Shown here: positions 8,243-17,430 of the stretch, piece by piece
Layout: the number at the start of each line of letters is the position of its first letter
How positions within the stretch are numbered: position 1 is the stretch's first letter
NCBI GenBank assembly: GCA_910587835.1
Contig: CAJUNQ010000038.1
Coordinates: 1-30,886, forward strand
Origin: an uncultured Oscillospiraceae bacterium
Lineage (GTDB): Bacteria; Bacillota; Clostridia; Oscillospirales; Acutalibacteraceae
DNA length: 30,886 nucleotides
Reading direction: 5' to 3'
Position numbers and translations under genes: made by a program
The notes under the pieces: generated by a model
The model's input: only the letters and a program-made list of their open reading frames with translations
What the model was told of the DNA's origin: nothing
The model's database searches: none

Positions 8243-8277
8243 CGGCCCCCTCTGTCCAGCTGGGACAGAGAGGGCCG
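8243..8277 (-). terminator. groESL terminator, repeat copy 3
   Basis: The arms at 8243-8257 and 8263-8277 form a 15-bp stem. Read on the minus strand it follows the groEL stop and is followed by CGCTTTTTTGG, a classic intrinsic terminator. Its single non-canonical pair is a G-U wobble only on the minus strand, the mirror of copy 1. Confidence 0.85.
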
Positions 8278-8309
8278 TATTCATATTACAGGAGGGTTAT
8301 AATCAGAGA

Positions 8310-9935
8310 TTAGTACATGCCGCCCATGTCGGGAGCCGGGGCCGCAGGAGGCGTGGGCTCCTTGATGTCGGCAACCAGGGACTCAGTGGTGAGAATGGTG
8401 GCCGCCACAGAGGACGCGTTCTGCAGAGCGGAGCGGGTGACCTTGGTGGGGTCCACAATGCCCGCCTCAATCATGTCCTGGAACTCGCCGGTAAGGGCGT
8501 TGTAGCCCTGGCCCACCTTGTGGTCCCGCTTGAGCTGCTCCACAATCACAGAGCCCTCAATGCCAGCGTTGGCAGCAATCTGGCGCACAGGCTCCTCAAG
8601 GGCCTTGAGCACAATGGCTGCGCCGGTCTTCTCATCGCCCTCGGCAGAGTCCACATAGGCCTTTACAGCGGGGATGGCGTCGATCAGGGCAGTGCCGCCG
8701 CCGGCCACAATGCCCTCCTCCACAGCCGCCTTGGTCGCGGCCAGAGCGTCCTCAATGCGCAGCTTCTTCTCCTTCATCTCAATCTCAGTGGCAGCGCCCA
8801 CCTTGATGACCGCCACGCCGCCGGCCAGCTTGGCCAGACGCTCCTGCAGCTTCTCCTTGTCGAACTCGCTGCTGGTGGTCTCAATCTGAGAGCGGATCTG
8901 CCCCACCCGGGCCTTGATGGCATCGCTGTCCCCAGCGCCGTCCACAATAATGGTGTTCTCCTTGTCCACCTTCACCTGGCGGGCGCGGCCCAGCAGGTCG
9001 ATGGTGGTCTCCTTCAGGTCAAGGCCCACCTCCTCAGAGATGACCTGGCCGCCGGTAAGGGTGGCAATGTCCACCAGCATCTCCTTGCGGCGGTCGCCAA
9101 AGCCGGGAGCCTTGACAGCCACGCACACAAAGGTGCCCCGCAGGCGGTTGAGGATCAGGGTGGTAAGGGCCTCGCCCTCAATGTCCTCAGCAATGATCAG
9201 CAGCTTTTTGCCGCTCTGGACAATCTGCTCCAGCAGGGGGAGAATCTCCTGGATGTTGGAGATCTTCTTGTCGGTAATCAAGATATAGGGGTCATCCAGC
9301 TCGGCCACCATCTTGTCGGTGTCAGTGGCCATGTAAGGGGTGACATAGCCCCGGTCGAACATCATGCCCTCAACCACCTCGCTGTAGGTCTCGGCGGTCT
9401 TGCTCTCCTCCACGGTAATGACCCCGTCGGAGGTGACCTTCTCCATAGCGTTGGCAATCAGCTGGCCAATCTCGTCGCTGCTAGAAGAGACGGCGGCTAC
9501 CCGGGCAATGTCCTTGGTGCCGCTGACCTTCTGGCTGTTCTTCACAATGGCCTCCACGGCAGCGTCGGTGGCCTTCTGCACGCCCTTGCGCAGCACCATG
9601 GGGTTGGCCCCAGCGGTGACGTTCTTCATGCCCTCCCGCACCAGAGCCTGGGCCAGCAGGGTGGCGGTGGTGGTGCCGTCGCCGGCCACATCGTTGGTCT
9701 TGGTAGCGACCTCCTTCACCAGCTGTGCGCCCATGTTCTCATAGGCGTCTTCCAGCTCCACCTCTTTGGCAATGGTCACGCCATCGTTGGTGATCAAGGG
9801 CGCGCCGAACTTCTTATCCAGCACCACATTGCGGCCCTTGGGGCCCAGGGTAATTTTCACCGTGTCGGCCAGCTGGTTGACGCCATTGAGAAGCGCCTTG
9901 CGGGCCTCCTCGCCATATACGATCTTCTTAGCCAT
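8310..9935 (-). CDS. groL: Chaperonin GroEL (60 kDa)
   Basis: This is the ATP-driven folding chamber subunit, working with GroES in the cytosol. The 541-residue product is full length, starting AKKIVYGEEARKALLNG. It carries the nucleotide-binding blocks ITLGPKGRNV and GDGTTTATLLAQ, the late family block GIVAGGGTAL, and ends in MGGMY, a short form of the GGM tail. The ATG at 9935 is chosen from the family N-terminus. AAGGA lies about 12 nt upstream, a slightly long spacing; a TTG 12 nt upstream is less likely. It lies 41 nt after groES and is expressed from the CIRCE-linked promoter. Confidence 0.99.
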   Translation of the reverse strand: MAKKIVYGEEARKALLNGVNQLADTVKITLGPKGRNVVLDKKFGAPLITNDGVTIAKEVELEDAYENMGAQLVKEVATKTNDVAGDGTTTATLLAQALVREGMKNVTAGANPMVLRKGVQKATDAAVEAIVKNSQKVSGTKDIARVAAVSSSSDEIGQLIANAMEKVTSDGVITVEESKTAETYSEVVEGMMFDRGYVTPYMATDTDKMVAELDDPYILITDKKISNIQEILPLLEQIVQSGKKLLIIAEDIEGEALTTLILNRLRGTFVCVAVKAPGFGDRRKEMLVDIATLTGGQVISEEVGLDLKETTIDLLGRARQVKVDKENTIIVDGAGDSDAIKARVGQIRSQIETTSSEFDKEKLQERLAKLAGGVAVIKVGAATEIEMKEKKLRIEDALAATKAAVEEGIVAGGGTALIDAIPAVKAYVDSAEGDEKTGAAIVLKALEEPVRQIAANAGIEGSVIVEQLKRDHKVGQGYNALTGEFQDMIEAGIVDPTKVTRSALQNASSVAATILTTESLVADIKEPTPPAAPAPDMGGMY

Positions 9936-9976
9936 ACTCGCATCCAATCCTTTCTTATTTTCAGTTTATCGCTTTT

Positions 9977-10261
9977 TTACTCAACCACAGCCAGAATGTC
10001 GGACTGCTTGACAATGGTGTACTCCTCGCCGTCAATCTTCACCTCAGTGCCGCTGTACTTGGCGGAGATGACCCGGTCGCCCTCCTTGAGGTACATTTTC
10101 ACCTCTTTGCCGTCAATCTCGCCGCCGGGGCCCACTGCCACCACACGGGCGATCTGGGGCTTCTCCTGGCTCTTGGCAGCCAGCACAATGCCGCTTTTCG
10201 TGGTCTCTTCCGCGTCCTCAGTCTTGATCAGGACCCTGTCCAGCAAGGGCTTTACCTTCAT
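9977..10261 (-). CDS. groES: Co-chaperonin GroES (10 kDa)
   Basis: This 94-residue co-chaperonin caps GroEL. Seen are the N-terminal MKVKPLLDRVLIK, the mobile-loop segment EETTKSGIVLAAKSQEKPQ and the C-terminal DILAVVE. The ATG at 10261 has AAAGGTG close upstream. An in-frame upstream extension has no matching N-terminus and is rejected. It is the first gene of the groES-groEL operon, about 117 nt downstream of CIRCE. Confidence 0.99.
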   Translation of the reverse strand: MKVKPLLDRVLIKTEDAEETTKSGIVLAAKSQEKPQIARVVAVGPGGEIDGKEVKMYLKEGDRVISAKYSGTEVKIDGEEYTIVKQSDILAVVE

Positions 10262-10377
10262 ACAAACACCTTTTGGCCCGAATATAGTAGAGGGGCCTTT
10301 CCTTTCTCCCGGCATTCCGCCGCCGGGGGGCGATATCCGCCGGAGGCCGGCGGGATAGAGATAACAGACGGATCAGT

Positions 10378-10404
10378 TTAGCACTCTCATCTCTCAAGTG
10401 CTAA
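10378..10404 (-). promoter_or_regulatory. CIRCE operator (HrcA site)
   Basis: TTAGCACTC, nine bases, then AAGTGCTAA forms the CIRCE inverted repeat with one change from the consensus second arm (GAGTGCTAA). It lies directly downstream of the groES promoter, where HrcA would block transcription. Heat-shock repression by HrcA is established for this operator in Firmicutes; hrcA itself is not in the window. Confidence 0.96.
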
Positions 10405-10408
10405 ACCT

Positions 10409-10437
10409 ATTGTAGTCTCATGGTCAGTAAAAGTCAA
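10409..10437 (-). promoter_or_regulatory. groESL promoter, housekeeping sigma type
   Basis: On the minus strand, TTGACT and TACAAT are separated by 17 nt. The -10 ends 5 nt before CIRCE, so the transcript start falls within the operator. Confidence 0.93.
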
Positions 10438-10555
10438 GAGCCTTTTTGGGTTTTTTTGACTTTTAACAATTCCGTCACATTTTCCGCCTCTCTCCCCCTG
10501 TTTTCCGTCACAGGGACACAGCGGGAGCAAATTCGGCCCGGCGCGCAAAAAGTGC

Positions 10556-10584
10556 TTGCAATTTCTGCGGTTTTGTGCTATCAT
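10556..10584 (+). promoter_or_regulatory. rpsT promoter
   Basis: TTGCAA and TATCAT with 17-nt spacing lie 36 nt before the rpsT start codon, giving a short leader that carries AAGGAGGTG. Confidence 0.85.
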
Positions 10585-10620
10585 ACCTCTAGTACGATAT
10601 TGGGTAAGGAGGTGTTACGC

Positions 10621-10881
10621 TTGCCGAACATCAAGTCCGCCAAAAAGCGGGTAAAGGTCATCGCCACCAAGACCATGCAGAACCGCGCCGTCAACTCTCA
10701 GCTGAAGACCCAGATCAAAAAGGCCAACGCAGCCATTGAGAACAACGCCGGCGACAAAGCCGTTGTGGTCCGGGCCGCTATGAAGAAGATCGATCAGGCC
10801 GCAGCCAAGGGCATCATCCACAAGAACAATGCTGCCCACAAAAAGGCCGCTCTGGATAAGAAGCTGAACGCCAGCGCCTGA
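10621..10881 (+). CDS. rpsT: 30S ribosomal protein S20
   Basis: S20 binds 16S rRNA early in small-subunit assembly. The 86-residue, lysine-rich product begins PNIKSAKKRVKV, the family start, and contains HKNNAAHKKAAL. The start codon is TTG at 10621 with an ideal AAGGAGGTG at 10606-10614 and 6 nt spacing. No ATG in this frame would keep the conserved N-terminus. A UUG start is also known for E. coli rpsT. It has its own promoter, divergent from groESL. Confidence 0.98.
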   Translation: MPNIKSAKKRVKVIATKTMQNRAVNSQLKTQIKKANAAIENNAGDKAVVVRAAMKKIDQAAAKGIIHKNNAAHKKAALDKKLNASA

Positions 10882-10931
10882 GCGTTGGGCTTTCAGTGAC
10901 ATGAGATTGGGAGGAATACTGCCTCCGCGCG

Positions 10932-10970
10932 AAGGCTTGGGCCCGGTTGGGCTCTGGCCTTTTATCTTTT
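10932..10970 (+). terminator. Likely rpsT terminator
   Basis: AAGGC...GGGCCC, a GGTT loop and GGGCTC...GGCCTT form an interrupted stem followed by TTATCTTTT. The stem has an internal two-base mismatch. A second short hairpin (GGAGG/CCTCC, 10911-10927) lies just before it. Confidence 0.55.
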
Positions 10971-10993
10971 GTGTCTCAATCCCAAATAATGGC

Positions 10994-11022
10994 TTGACTT
11001 TTGGCCTGATATTGGTTATTAT
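10994..11022 (+). promoter_or_regulatory. Promoter of the 49-residue membrane protein gene
   Basis: TTGACT and TATTAT are separated by 17 nt, 32 nt before the start codon. Confidence 0.8.
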
Positions 11023-11054
11023 AAATATAGTTTAACTTTTGGAGGTGTCCACCT

Positions 11055-11204
11055 ATGAAAAAGGGAACCAAGCTCACTCTGTTGATCGGACTGATCACCG
11101 CCATTGCAGCTGTGGCCGCTTCAGTAACGGCTCTGCTGCTGTATCTGGACCACAAACGGGACGAGGAGGAGCTGGAGCACTATTTGGACTGCTCCATTCA
11201 ATAA
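11055..11204 (+). CDS. Small single-pass membrane protein (49 aa)
   Basis: The product begins MKKGTKLTLLIGLITAIAAV and has one strongly hydrophobic segment at about residues 8-31, then a charged tail (DHKRDEEELEHYLDCSIQ). The positive N-terminus and acidic C-terminus suggest a membrane anchor with the tail probably outside or at the surface; the orientation is uncertain. GGAGGTG at 11041-11047 lies 7 nt before the ATG, and a strong promoter precedes it, so this short frame is very likely real. I do not recognise a family. Confidence 0.8.
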   Translation: MKKGTKLTLLIGLITAIAAVAASVTALLLYLDHKRDEEELEHYLDCSIQ

Positions 11205-11220
11205 AGCTTCGGGCCCACAG

Positions 11221-11295
11221 GTTCTCTCCATATGGCCCTGCTTTCGGGCAGGTCCGGCTTTGAGAACACCCTCCTCCCGTCCCCACGACAGGAGG
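11221..11295 (+). promoter_or_regulatory. Structured leader masking the methyltransferase ribosome binding site
   Basis: GTTCTC (11221-11226) and GAGAAC (11262-11267) enclose a second stem around a TTTCGG loop (11237-11252). Directly after, CCTCCT (11270-11275) can pair with AGGAGG (11290-11295), the ribosome binding site of the following gene. This layout resembles a translational switch. No known riboswitch class is recognised. Confidence 0.4.
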
Positions 11296-11302
11296 AAATA
11301 GA

Positions 11303-11920
11303 ATGCTGGATCAAACCGGTTTTGACCTTTGGGCAGACGGCTATGACCAAGCCGTTGGCCTTGCTGACGAAAACAACGCGTACCCCTTTGCCGGGTACAA
11401 GCAGGTGCTGGGGCACATTTACCGGCAGATTATGTCCCAGGGCCCTTGTGCTGTGCTGGACCTGGGCTTTGGCACGGCTGCGCTCACCGCCCGGCTGTAT
11501 GAGCAGGGCTGCGAAATATGGGGCATGGACTTCTCCCCCAAAATGCGGAAGACAGCCCAGGCGAAAATGCCTCATGCCCATCTTTTTGCAGGGGACTTTA
11601 CCACCGGCCTGCCCGCCTCTTTAAAGGAGCGCCGGTATTCTTTTATTGTGTCCACCTATGCCCTGCACCACCTTCGCGACCAGGAGAAGCCTCTCTTGAT
11701 CCGGGAGCTTCTGCCCTTGCTGGCCCCTGGCGGGCAGCTGCTCATTGGCGACGTGGCCTTTGCCACCCGCCGGGAGCTGGAAGACTGCCGTGCTCAGGCT
11801 GGGGCGGACTGGGACGGGGACGAGTTCTACTTTGTGTATGAGGAGCTGCGCCCGCTTTTTCCGGGCATGACCTTTGAGCCTTTCTCTCACTGTGCCGGTG
11901 TGCTGACGCTTGAGGCGTGA
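11303..11920 (+). CDS. Class I SAM-dependent methyltransferase
   Basis: The predicted product (205 aa) has the SAM-binding motif VLDLGFGTAALTARL at residues 51-65, the acidic residue after strand two (GMDFSPKM) and the later FIVSTYALHHL and LLAPGGQLLIGD segments of class I methyltransferases. Its N-terminus (FDLWADGYD) is like YrrT/UbiE-type small-molecule methyltransferases. The substrate is not readable. AGGAGG lies 7 nt before the ATG and can be hidden by an upstream CCTCCT. It is convergent with spoVAE and shares the terminator at 12114. Confidence 0.88.
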   Translation: MLDQTGFDLWADGYDQAVGLADENNAYPFAGYKQVLGHIYRQIMSQGPCAVLDLGFGTAALTARLYEQGCEIWGMDFSPKMRKTAQAKMPHAHLFAGDFTTGLPASLKERRYSFIVSTYALHHLRDQEKPLLIRELLPLLAPGGQLLIGDVAFATRRELEDCRAQAGADWDGDEFYFVYEELRPLFPGMTFEPFSHCAGVLTLEA

Positions 11921-12113
11921 GCCGGGCCCGTCTGCTTTTCCCAACCGAGGTAAAGGGGCCGTGCGCTTTTGCGCGACGTTTCAGCCTCCCTTTCTCGTTC
12001 TTTGGACAGTGGGAGGCTCTACACGGCAATACCGGGTCAACGAAACCGTCTGCCCTTTCACGAGTGTTGGCAGCCAGCCTTTACTCTATGCTGTAAGCTT
12101 TTATGTTATACCG

Positions 12114-12147
12114 AAAACGCCCCGCGGTGTCTGCCGCGAGGCGTTTT
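12114..12147. terminator. Bidirectional terminator between methyltransferase and spoVAE
   Basis: AAAACGCC-CGCGG, loop, CCGCG-GGCGTTTT forms a long stem with U-tracts in both directions. It begins 2 nt beyond the spoVAE stop and closes both convergent transcripts. Confidence 0.85.
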
Positions 12148-12148
12148 G

Positions 12149-12505
12149 TTATGCCTTGTCTCTGGGCTTTGCCAGCAGCGCTGCCAGGTAGCCGAAGAAT
12201 ACCGCTGCCGTGGTGCCCGCCGCGCCGGCAGTCAGCCCACCGGTGAACACCCCCAGAAAGCCCTGCTCTACCACAGCCTTGCGCACCCCCTCAGAGAGGG
12301 CCCAGCCAAAGCCGCACAGGGGCACAGTGGCCCCAGCTCCCGCGTAGTCCACCAGGGGGCCGTAAAGGCCCAGTCCCCCCAGCAGTACGCCCATTGTCAC
12401 AAAGGTCACCATAATGCGGGCAGGGGTCAGCTTGGTCAGGTCGATGAGCAGCTGGCCGATGAGGCAGATGGTCCCGCCCACCCAAAAGGCATTGAAATAC
12501 TCCAT
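12149..12505 (-). CDS. spoVAE: Stage V sporulation protein AE
   Basis: SpoVA proteins form the channel that moves dipicolinic acid into the forespore. The 118-residue product has about four hydrophobic segments and the SpoVAE-like blocks GGTICLIGQLLIDLTKLTPAR and GAGATVPLCGFGWALSEG, ending in AAVFFGYLAALLAKP. AAAGGAGGT lies 7 nt before the ATG at 12505. It usually sits with spoVAC and spoVAD; neither is adjacent here. It is the last gene after purA, glmS and the HAD gene, starting 55 nt after the HAD stop. A separate sporulation promoter in that gap was not recognised. Confidence 0.93.
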   Translation of the reverse strand: MEYFNAFWVGGTICLIGQLLIDLTKLTPARIMVTFVTMGVLLGGLGLYGPLVDYAGAGATVPLCGFGWALSEGVRKAVVEQGFLGVFTGGLTAGAAGTTAAVFFGYLAALLAKPRDKA

Positions 12506-12560
12506 GAAAAATACCTCCTTTGCCGGTAGTTTGCCCGCCGGAAAAGAAGGTATTCTCATT

Positions 12561-13340
12561 TTACAGCATTTCTGCCAGCCGGCCGATATTCTCCACGGTC
12601 AGGTCCGGCTTGGTTTCGCTGGACGCCAGCATCTCCGGGGTGGTCTCGCCGCTCATCACCAGAATGGACAGAACCTCTGTCCCCGCCGCCACGGCAATAT
12701 CCGTGTACAGACGGTCCCCTACCACCGCCATTTCTTGGGGCTGACACCCGGTGTGCTTCAGCATATAGCGCAGAGTGTGAGGAGAGGGCTTGCCAAAGAA
12801 CTCGCACTGCACCCCAGTGGAGGCCTTCACCAGCGCCGCGATGGACCCGCAGTCGGGAATAAAGCCCCCCTCCACCGGGCAGTTCCAGTCCGGGTTGACC
12901 CCGTATACCGGGGCCCCGGCCCGAATGAAATCGCAGGCCAGCCGCAGCTTTTCATAGGTGAGGCTGGTGTCAAAGCCCAGCACCACATAGTCCGGCGCAG
13001 TGTCGGAGAGAGGCAGGCCCGCCGCCTGAAAATCCTCCACAAGGGGGGGAGTGCCCACCACATAGGCGGACTGGCCTGGGCGGTTTTCCCTGAGCCAATC
13101 CAGAATGACCCCGTTGGAGATAAGCATCTTCTCCGGCGGCACCTCGATCCCCATTTTTTGAAGCTTTTGCAGGTAGGCCTCCCGGTTTTTCGAGCTGTTA
13201 TTGGTAAAAAAGCAGAAATCCCGACCCGTCTCCTTCACACGGCGGAGGAAGTCCCGGGTATAGGGAAACAGCCGGTCCCCCAGATAGATGGTGCCGTCCA
13301 TGTCCAGCACAAACATTTTCACGTCCGATAGCTTTCCCAT
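12561..13340 (-). CDS. HAD-IIA family sugar-phosphatase (NagD-like)
   Basis: The predicted product (259 aa) is a HAD-superfamily hydrolase of subfamily IIA, typically a phosphatase of small phosphorylated metabolites. The nucleophile motif is VLDMDGTIYLGD (D13, D15), motif II is FFTNNSS, the cap region includes VVLGFDTSLTYEKL, and motif III/IV is GKPSPHTLRYML plus VVGDRLYTDIAVA. The ATG has GGGGGAG just upstream, only 10 nt after the glmS stop, so translation is probably coupled. Placement after glmS suggests, but does not show, an amino-sugar phosphate substrate. Confidence 0.92.
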   Translation of the reverse strand: MGKLSDVKMFVLDMDGTIYLGDRLFPYTRDFLRRVKETGRDFCFFTNNSSKNREAYLQKLQKMGIEVPPEKMLISNGVILDWLRENRPGQSAYVVGTPPLVEDFQAAGLPLSDTAPDYVVLGFDTSLTYEKLRLACDFIRAGAPVYGVNPDWNCPVEGGFIPDCGSIAALVKASTGVQCEFFGKPSPHTLRYMLKHTGCQPQEMAVVGDRLYTDIAVAAGTEVLSILVMSGETTPEMLASSETKPDLTVENIGRLAEML

Positions 13341-13350
13341 GCTCTCCCCC

Positions 13351-15180
<1,830 letters not shown>

Positions 15181-15230
15181 ATGAACGCCTCCCTTTCTGT
15201 TCCTGATTTCACAGCCCCGGCCTCCCCGGG

Positions 15231-16517
15231 TCAGCCCTTGCGGTACATGATATCCTCCCGGGAGGGCCCGTTGGAGACCATAGTCACAGGCACGCCCAGG
15301 TGCTTTTCCGCAAACTCCACATACCGCCGGGCGTTCTCCGGCAGGTCCTCATATTTCCGGATGCCCCGGATGTCGCACTTCCACCCGGGCAGCGCCTCGA
15401 GCACCGGCTTGCACCTTTTCAGCTGGGCAGTGGGCGGGAAGGAGTCGATCCGCTTGCCGTCCAGCTCATAGGCCACGCACACGGGGATTTCATCCAGATA
15501 GCCCAGAGCGTCCATCACGGTAAAGGCCACGTCTGTGGCCCCCTGGACCATGCAGCCGTATCTTGCCGCCACCAGGTCCAGCCAGCCCACCTGCCGGGGA
15601 CGGCCGGTGGTGGCTCCGTACTCGCCCTTGTCGCCCCCGTGCTGGCGCAGGGCCTCCGCCTCCTCGCCGAAAATCTCCGACACGAATTCTCCCGCGCCCA
15701 CCGCGCTGGAATAGGCCTTTACCACTGCCACAATCTGCCCGATAGCATAAGGGGGAATGCCTCCCGCCCCCACCGCGCCGTACCCTGCCAGAGGAGAGGA
15801 TGAGGTGGTCATGGGATAAATGCCCATGTCCGGGTCCCGCAGAGAGCCCAGCTGGCCCTCCAACAGAATGGTCTTGCCCTCCTTCACCGCATTATACAGC
15901 AAGGTGGTGGTGTCGGTAATATAGGGGTCCAGCATTTCTCTGTACTCCATCAGCTGGCGGTAGATTTCCTCCCGGTCCAGGGGCTTCTGGTGGTACAGCT
16001 GGGTATACAGCACGTTCTTCAGCCCCAGCACATGGTCGATGCGCTCCATAATGGCGTCCTTATCGTCATACAGGTCGCTGAGCTGAAAGCCGATTTTCGC
16101 GTATTTGTCTGAATAAAAGGGGGCAATGCCCGACTTGGTGGAGCCAAAGGCCTTGTCGGCCAGGCGGGCCTCCTCCAGGCCGTCCAGCTCCTTGTGGTAG
16201 GGCATGAGCACCTGACAGCGGTCTGAAATCAGAATTTTGGGGGTGGGCACGCCGCCCTCCTCAATGTACTTCAGCTCGCTGATGAAATTTTCCGGCGACA
16301 GGGCCACGCCGTTGCCGATGATGTTGGTGATGTGCTGGCGGAACACCCCGGAGGGCAGCTGATGCAGGGCAAAGCGGCCATACTCGTTGATAATGGTGTG
16401 GCCGGCGTTGCATCCCCCCTGAAAGCGGATGACAATATCAGAGTTCTCGGCCATGGTGTCGGTGATCTTTCCCTTACCCTCATCGCCCCAGCAGGCGCCC
16501 ACGATTGCTTTAACCAT
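15231..16517 (-). CDS. purA: Adenylosuccinate synthase
   Basis: PurA joins IMP and aspartate using GTP, the first AMP-specific step. The 428-residue product has the P-loop GDEGKGK at 11-17 and NAGHT with His40. It has a variant of the usual IMP-binding segment (STKSGIAPFYSDKYAKIG) and of the following block (EGQLGSLRDPDMGIYPMTTSS). GATTGRPRQVGWLD and the C-terminal VSNGPSREDIM are typical. AAGGAG lies close to the ATG. It is the promoter-proximal gene of the purA-glmS-HAD-spoVAE run. Confidence 0.97.
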   Translation of the reverse strand: MVKAIVGACWGDEGKGKITDTMAENSDIVIRFQGGCNAGHTIINEYGRFALHQLPSGVFRQHITNIIGNGVALSPENFISELKYIEEGGVPTPKILISDRCQVLMPYHKELDGLEEARLADKAFGSTKSGIAPFYSDKYAKIGFQLSDLYDDKDAIMERIDHVLGLKNVLYTQLYHQKPLDREEIYRQLMEYREMLDPYITDTTTLLYNAVKEGKTILLEGQLGSLRDPDMGIYPMTTSSSPLAGYGAVGAGGIPPYAIGQIVAVVKAYSSAVGAGEFVSEIFGEEAEALRQHGGDKGEYGATTGRPRQVGWLDLVAARYGCMVQGATDVAFTVMDALGYLDEIPVCVAYELDGKRIDSFPPTAQLKRCKPVLEALPGWKCDIRGIRKYEDLPENARRYVEFAEKHLGVPVTMVSNGPSREDIMYRKG

Positions 16518-16567
16518 TTTTCTCCTTGCCTTTCTGAAAATGAAATATATTTTATCTGGATGAATTT

Positions 16568-16573
16568 ATTATA
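16568..16573 (-). promoter_or_regulatory. Possible -10 of the purA promoter
   Basis: A perfect TATAAT on the minus strand lies about 50 nt before the purA start. No good -35 is seen at 16-18 nt, where the terminal repeat of the 16595 element begins. The insertion may have replaced or altered the -35 region. Confidence 0.45.
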
Positions 16574-16594
16574 CTATCCATACACTGAGAGGAG

Positions 16595-16922
16595 CCTAAC
16601 GGCTCGAGGCAGCGCCCAGCTCCCAAAAGCCGACTAAAGGCGGAAATGGGGTCAAGGGGCCTCCGGCCCCTTGCGGGTCCAGGGCAGAGCCCTGGTGGGG
16701 CTTGGGGCAACGCCCCACGGCCTTGCCGGAGGCGGCGACCTGTGCCGCCGTAGGCTTTTTACTACCAATGCCCTTTATCGCCATTTCCCTGCGGGAAATG
16801 GCGATATTTGCGCTCGCTTGTCTGACGACGGTTTTGGCGCTGGCGCGCAAGGCCGCGGGGCTTCGCCCCACACCCCACCAGGGTGGACCCTTCAAAAACT
16901 TTTCTCTTGGCTCGCCGTTAGG
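16595..16922. mobile_element. Hairpin-rich element with terminal inverted repeats (MITE-like)
   Basis: CCTAACGGC at 16595-16603 is repeated in inverse orientation at 16914-16922 (GCCGTTAGG), with further partial pairing inward. The 328 bp between contain at least four strong palindromes: 16653-16673, 16679-16695, 16696-16717 and 16776-16806 (a 14-bp perfect stem). No convincing gene lies inside. The features fit a non-autonomous repeat element; no clear target duplication is visible. The right end overlaps the last codons of the GNAT gene. Confidence 0.6.
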
Positions 16923-17430
16923 TTTCTCGAGTTATGCCCAGGTACAGCAGGCCATTCTCCTCTTTCTCCACCTGAAAGCCCGCCGCTTTATGGATTTTCA
17001 GCGCCGCCTCCCGGCTGGGCTCAAAGCAGTTGGTGACCTTCTTGGCCCCCAGCTTACCAAAGGCGCAGTCCAGCAGCAGGCGGATGCCCTCTTTCGAGTA
17101 TCCCTTCCCTCTTTGGGCGCTGTGCAGCACAATGCCCATCTCATACACGCCTGGGCCCTCGGTCTCATAGAGACTTACCTCGCCCAGGAACTCTCCGGTC
17201 TCCGTCTCCCGCAGATAGGCGTAGAAGCGCTGGGGCTCCGCCCCTATCCAGCGGGCATACCAGCCGGAATGAGCCTCCACCGGAAAGTCTATGCAGCCGG
17301 TGTCGTTATGATACCCGTCGAAGCCCAGCTCATAACCCTTGTTATAGCTCATGGTAGCCGGGTCGCCCAGCAGGCCCTGCCGGAACCACAGGTCCTCCGG
17401 CTTTGGCACATACAGCTCTATTTTGCTCAT
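16918..17430 (-). CDS. GNAT family N-acetyltransferase
   Basis: The predicted product (170 aa) fits the RimJ/RimL-like branch of GNAT acetyltransferases, which use acetyl-CoA to modify a free amine. The acetyl-CoA loop is seen as IVLHSAQRGKGYSKEGIRLL (Q/R-x-x-G-x-G/S form), followed by the helix and KVTNCFEPSREAALKIHKAAGF. The start codon overlaps the purB stop in ATGA, so it is translationally coupled to purB. The stop codon lies inside the terminal repeat of the adjacent element, so the last residues may have been altered by that insertion. The substrate is unknown. Confidence 0.88.
   Translation of the reverse strand: MSKIELYVPKPEDLWFRQGLLGDPATMSYNKGYELGFDGYHNDTGCIDFPVEAHSGWYARWIGAEPQRFYAYLRETETGEFLGEVSLYETEGPGVYEMGIVLHSAQRGKGYSKEGIRLLLDCAFGKLGAKKVTNCFEPSREAALKIHKAAGFQVEKEENGLLYLGITRET

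Noticed and set aside
8520..10358. A 612-codon plus-strand frame opposite groEL and groES
   Set aside because: groEL and groES are certain on the other strand; this frame has the usual composition of an antisense shadow.
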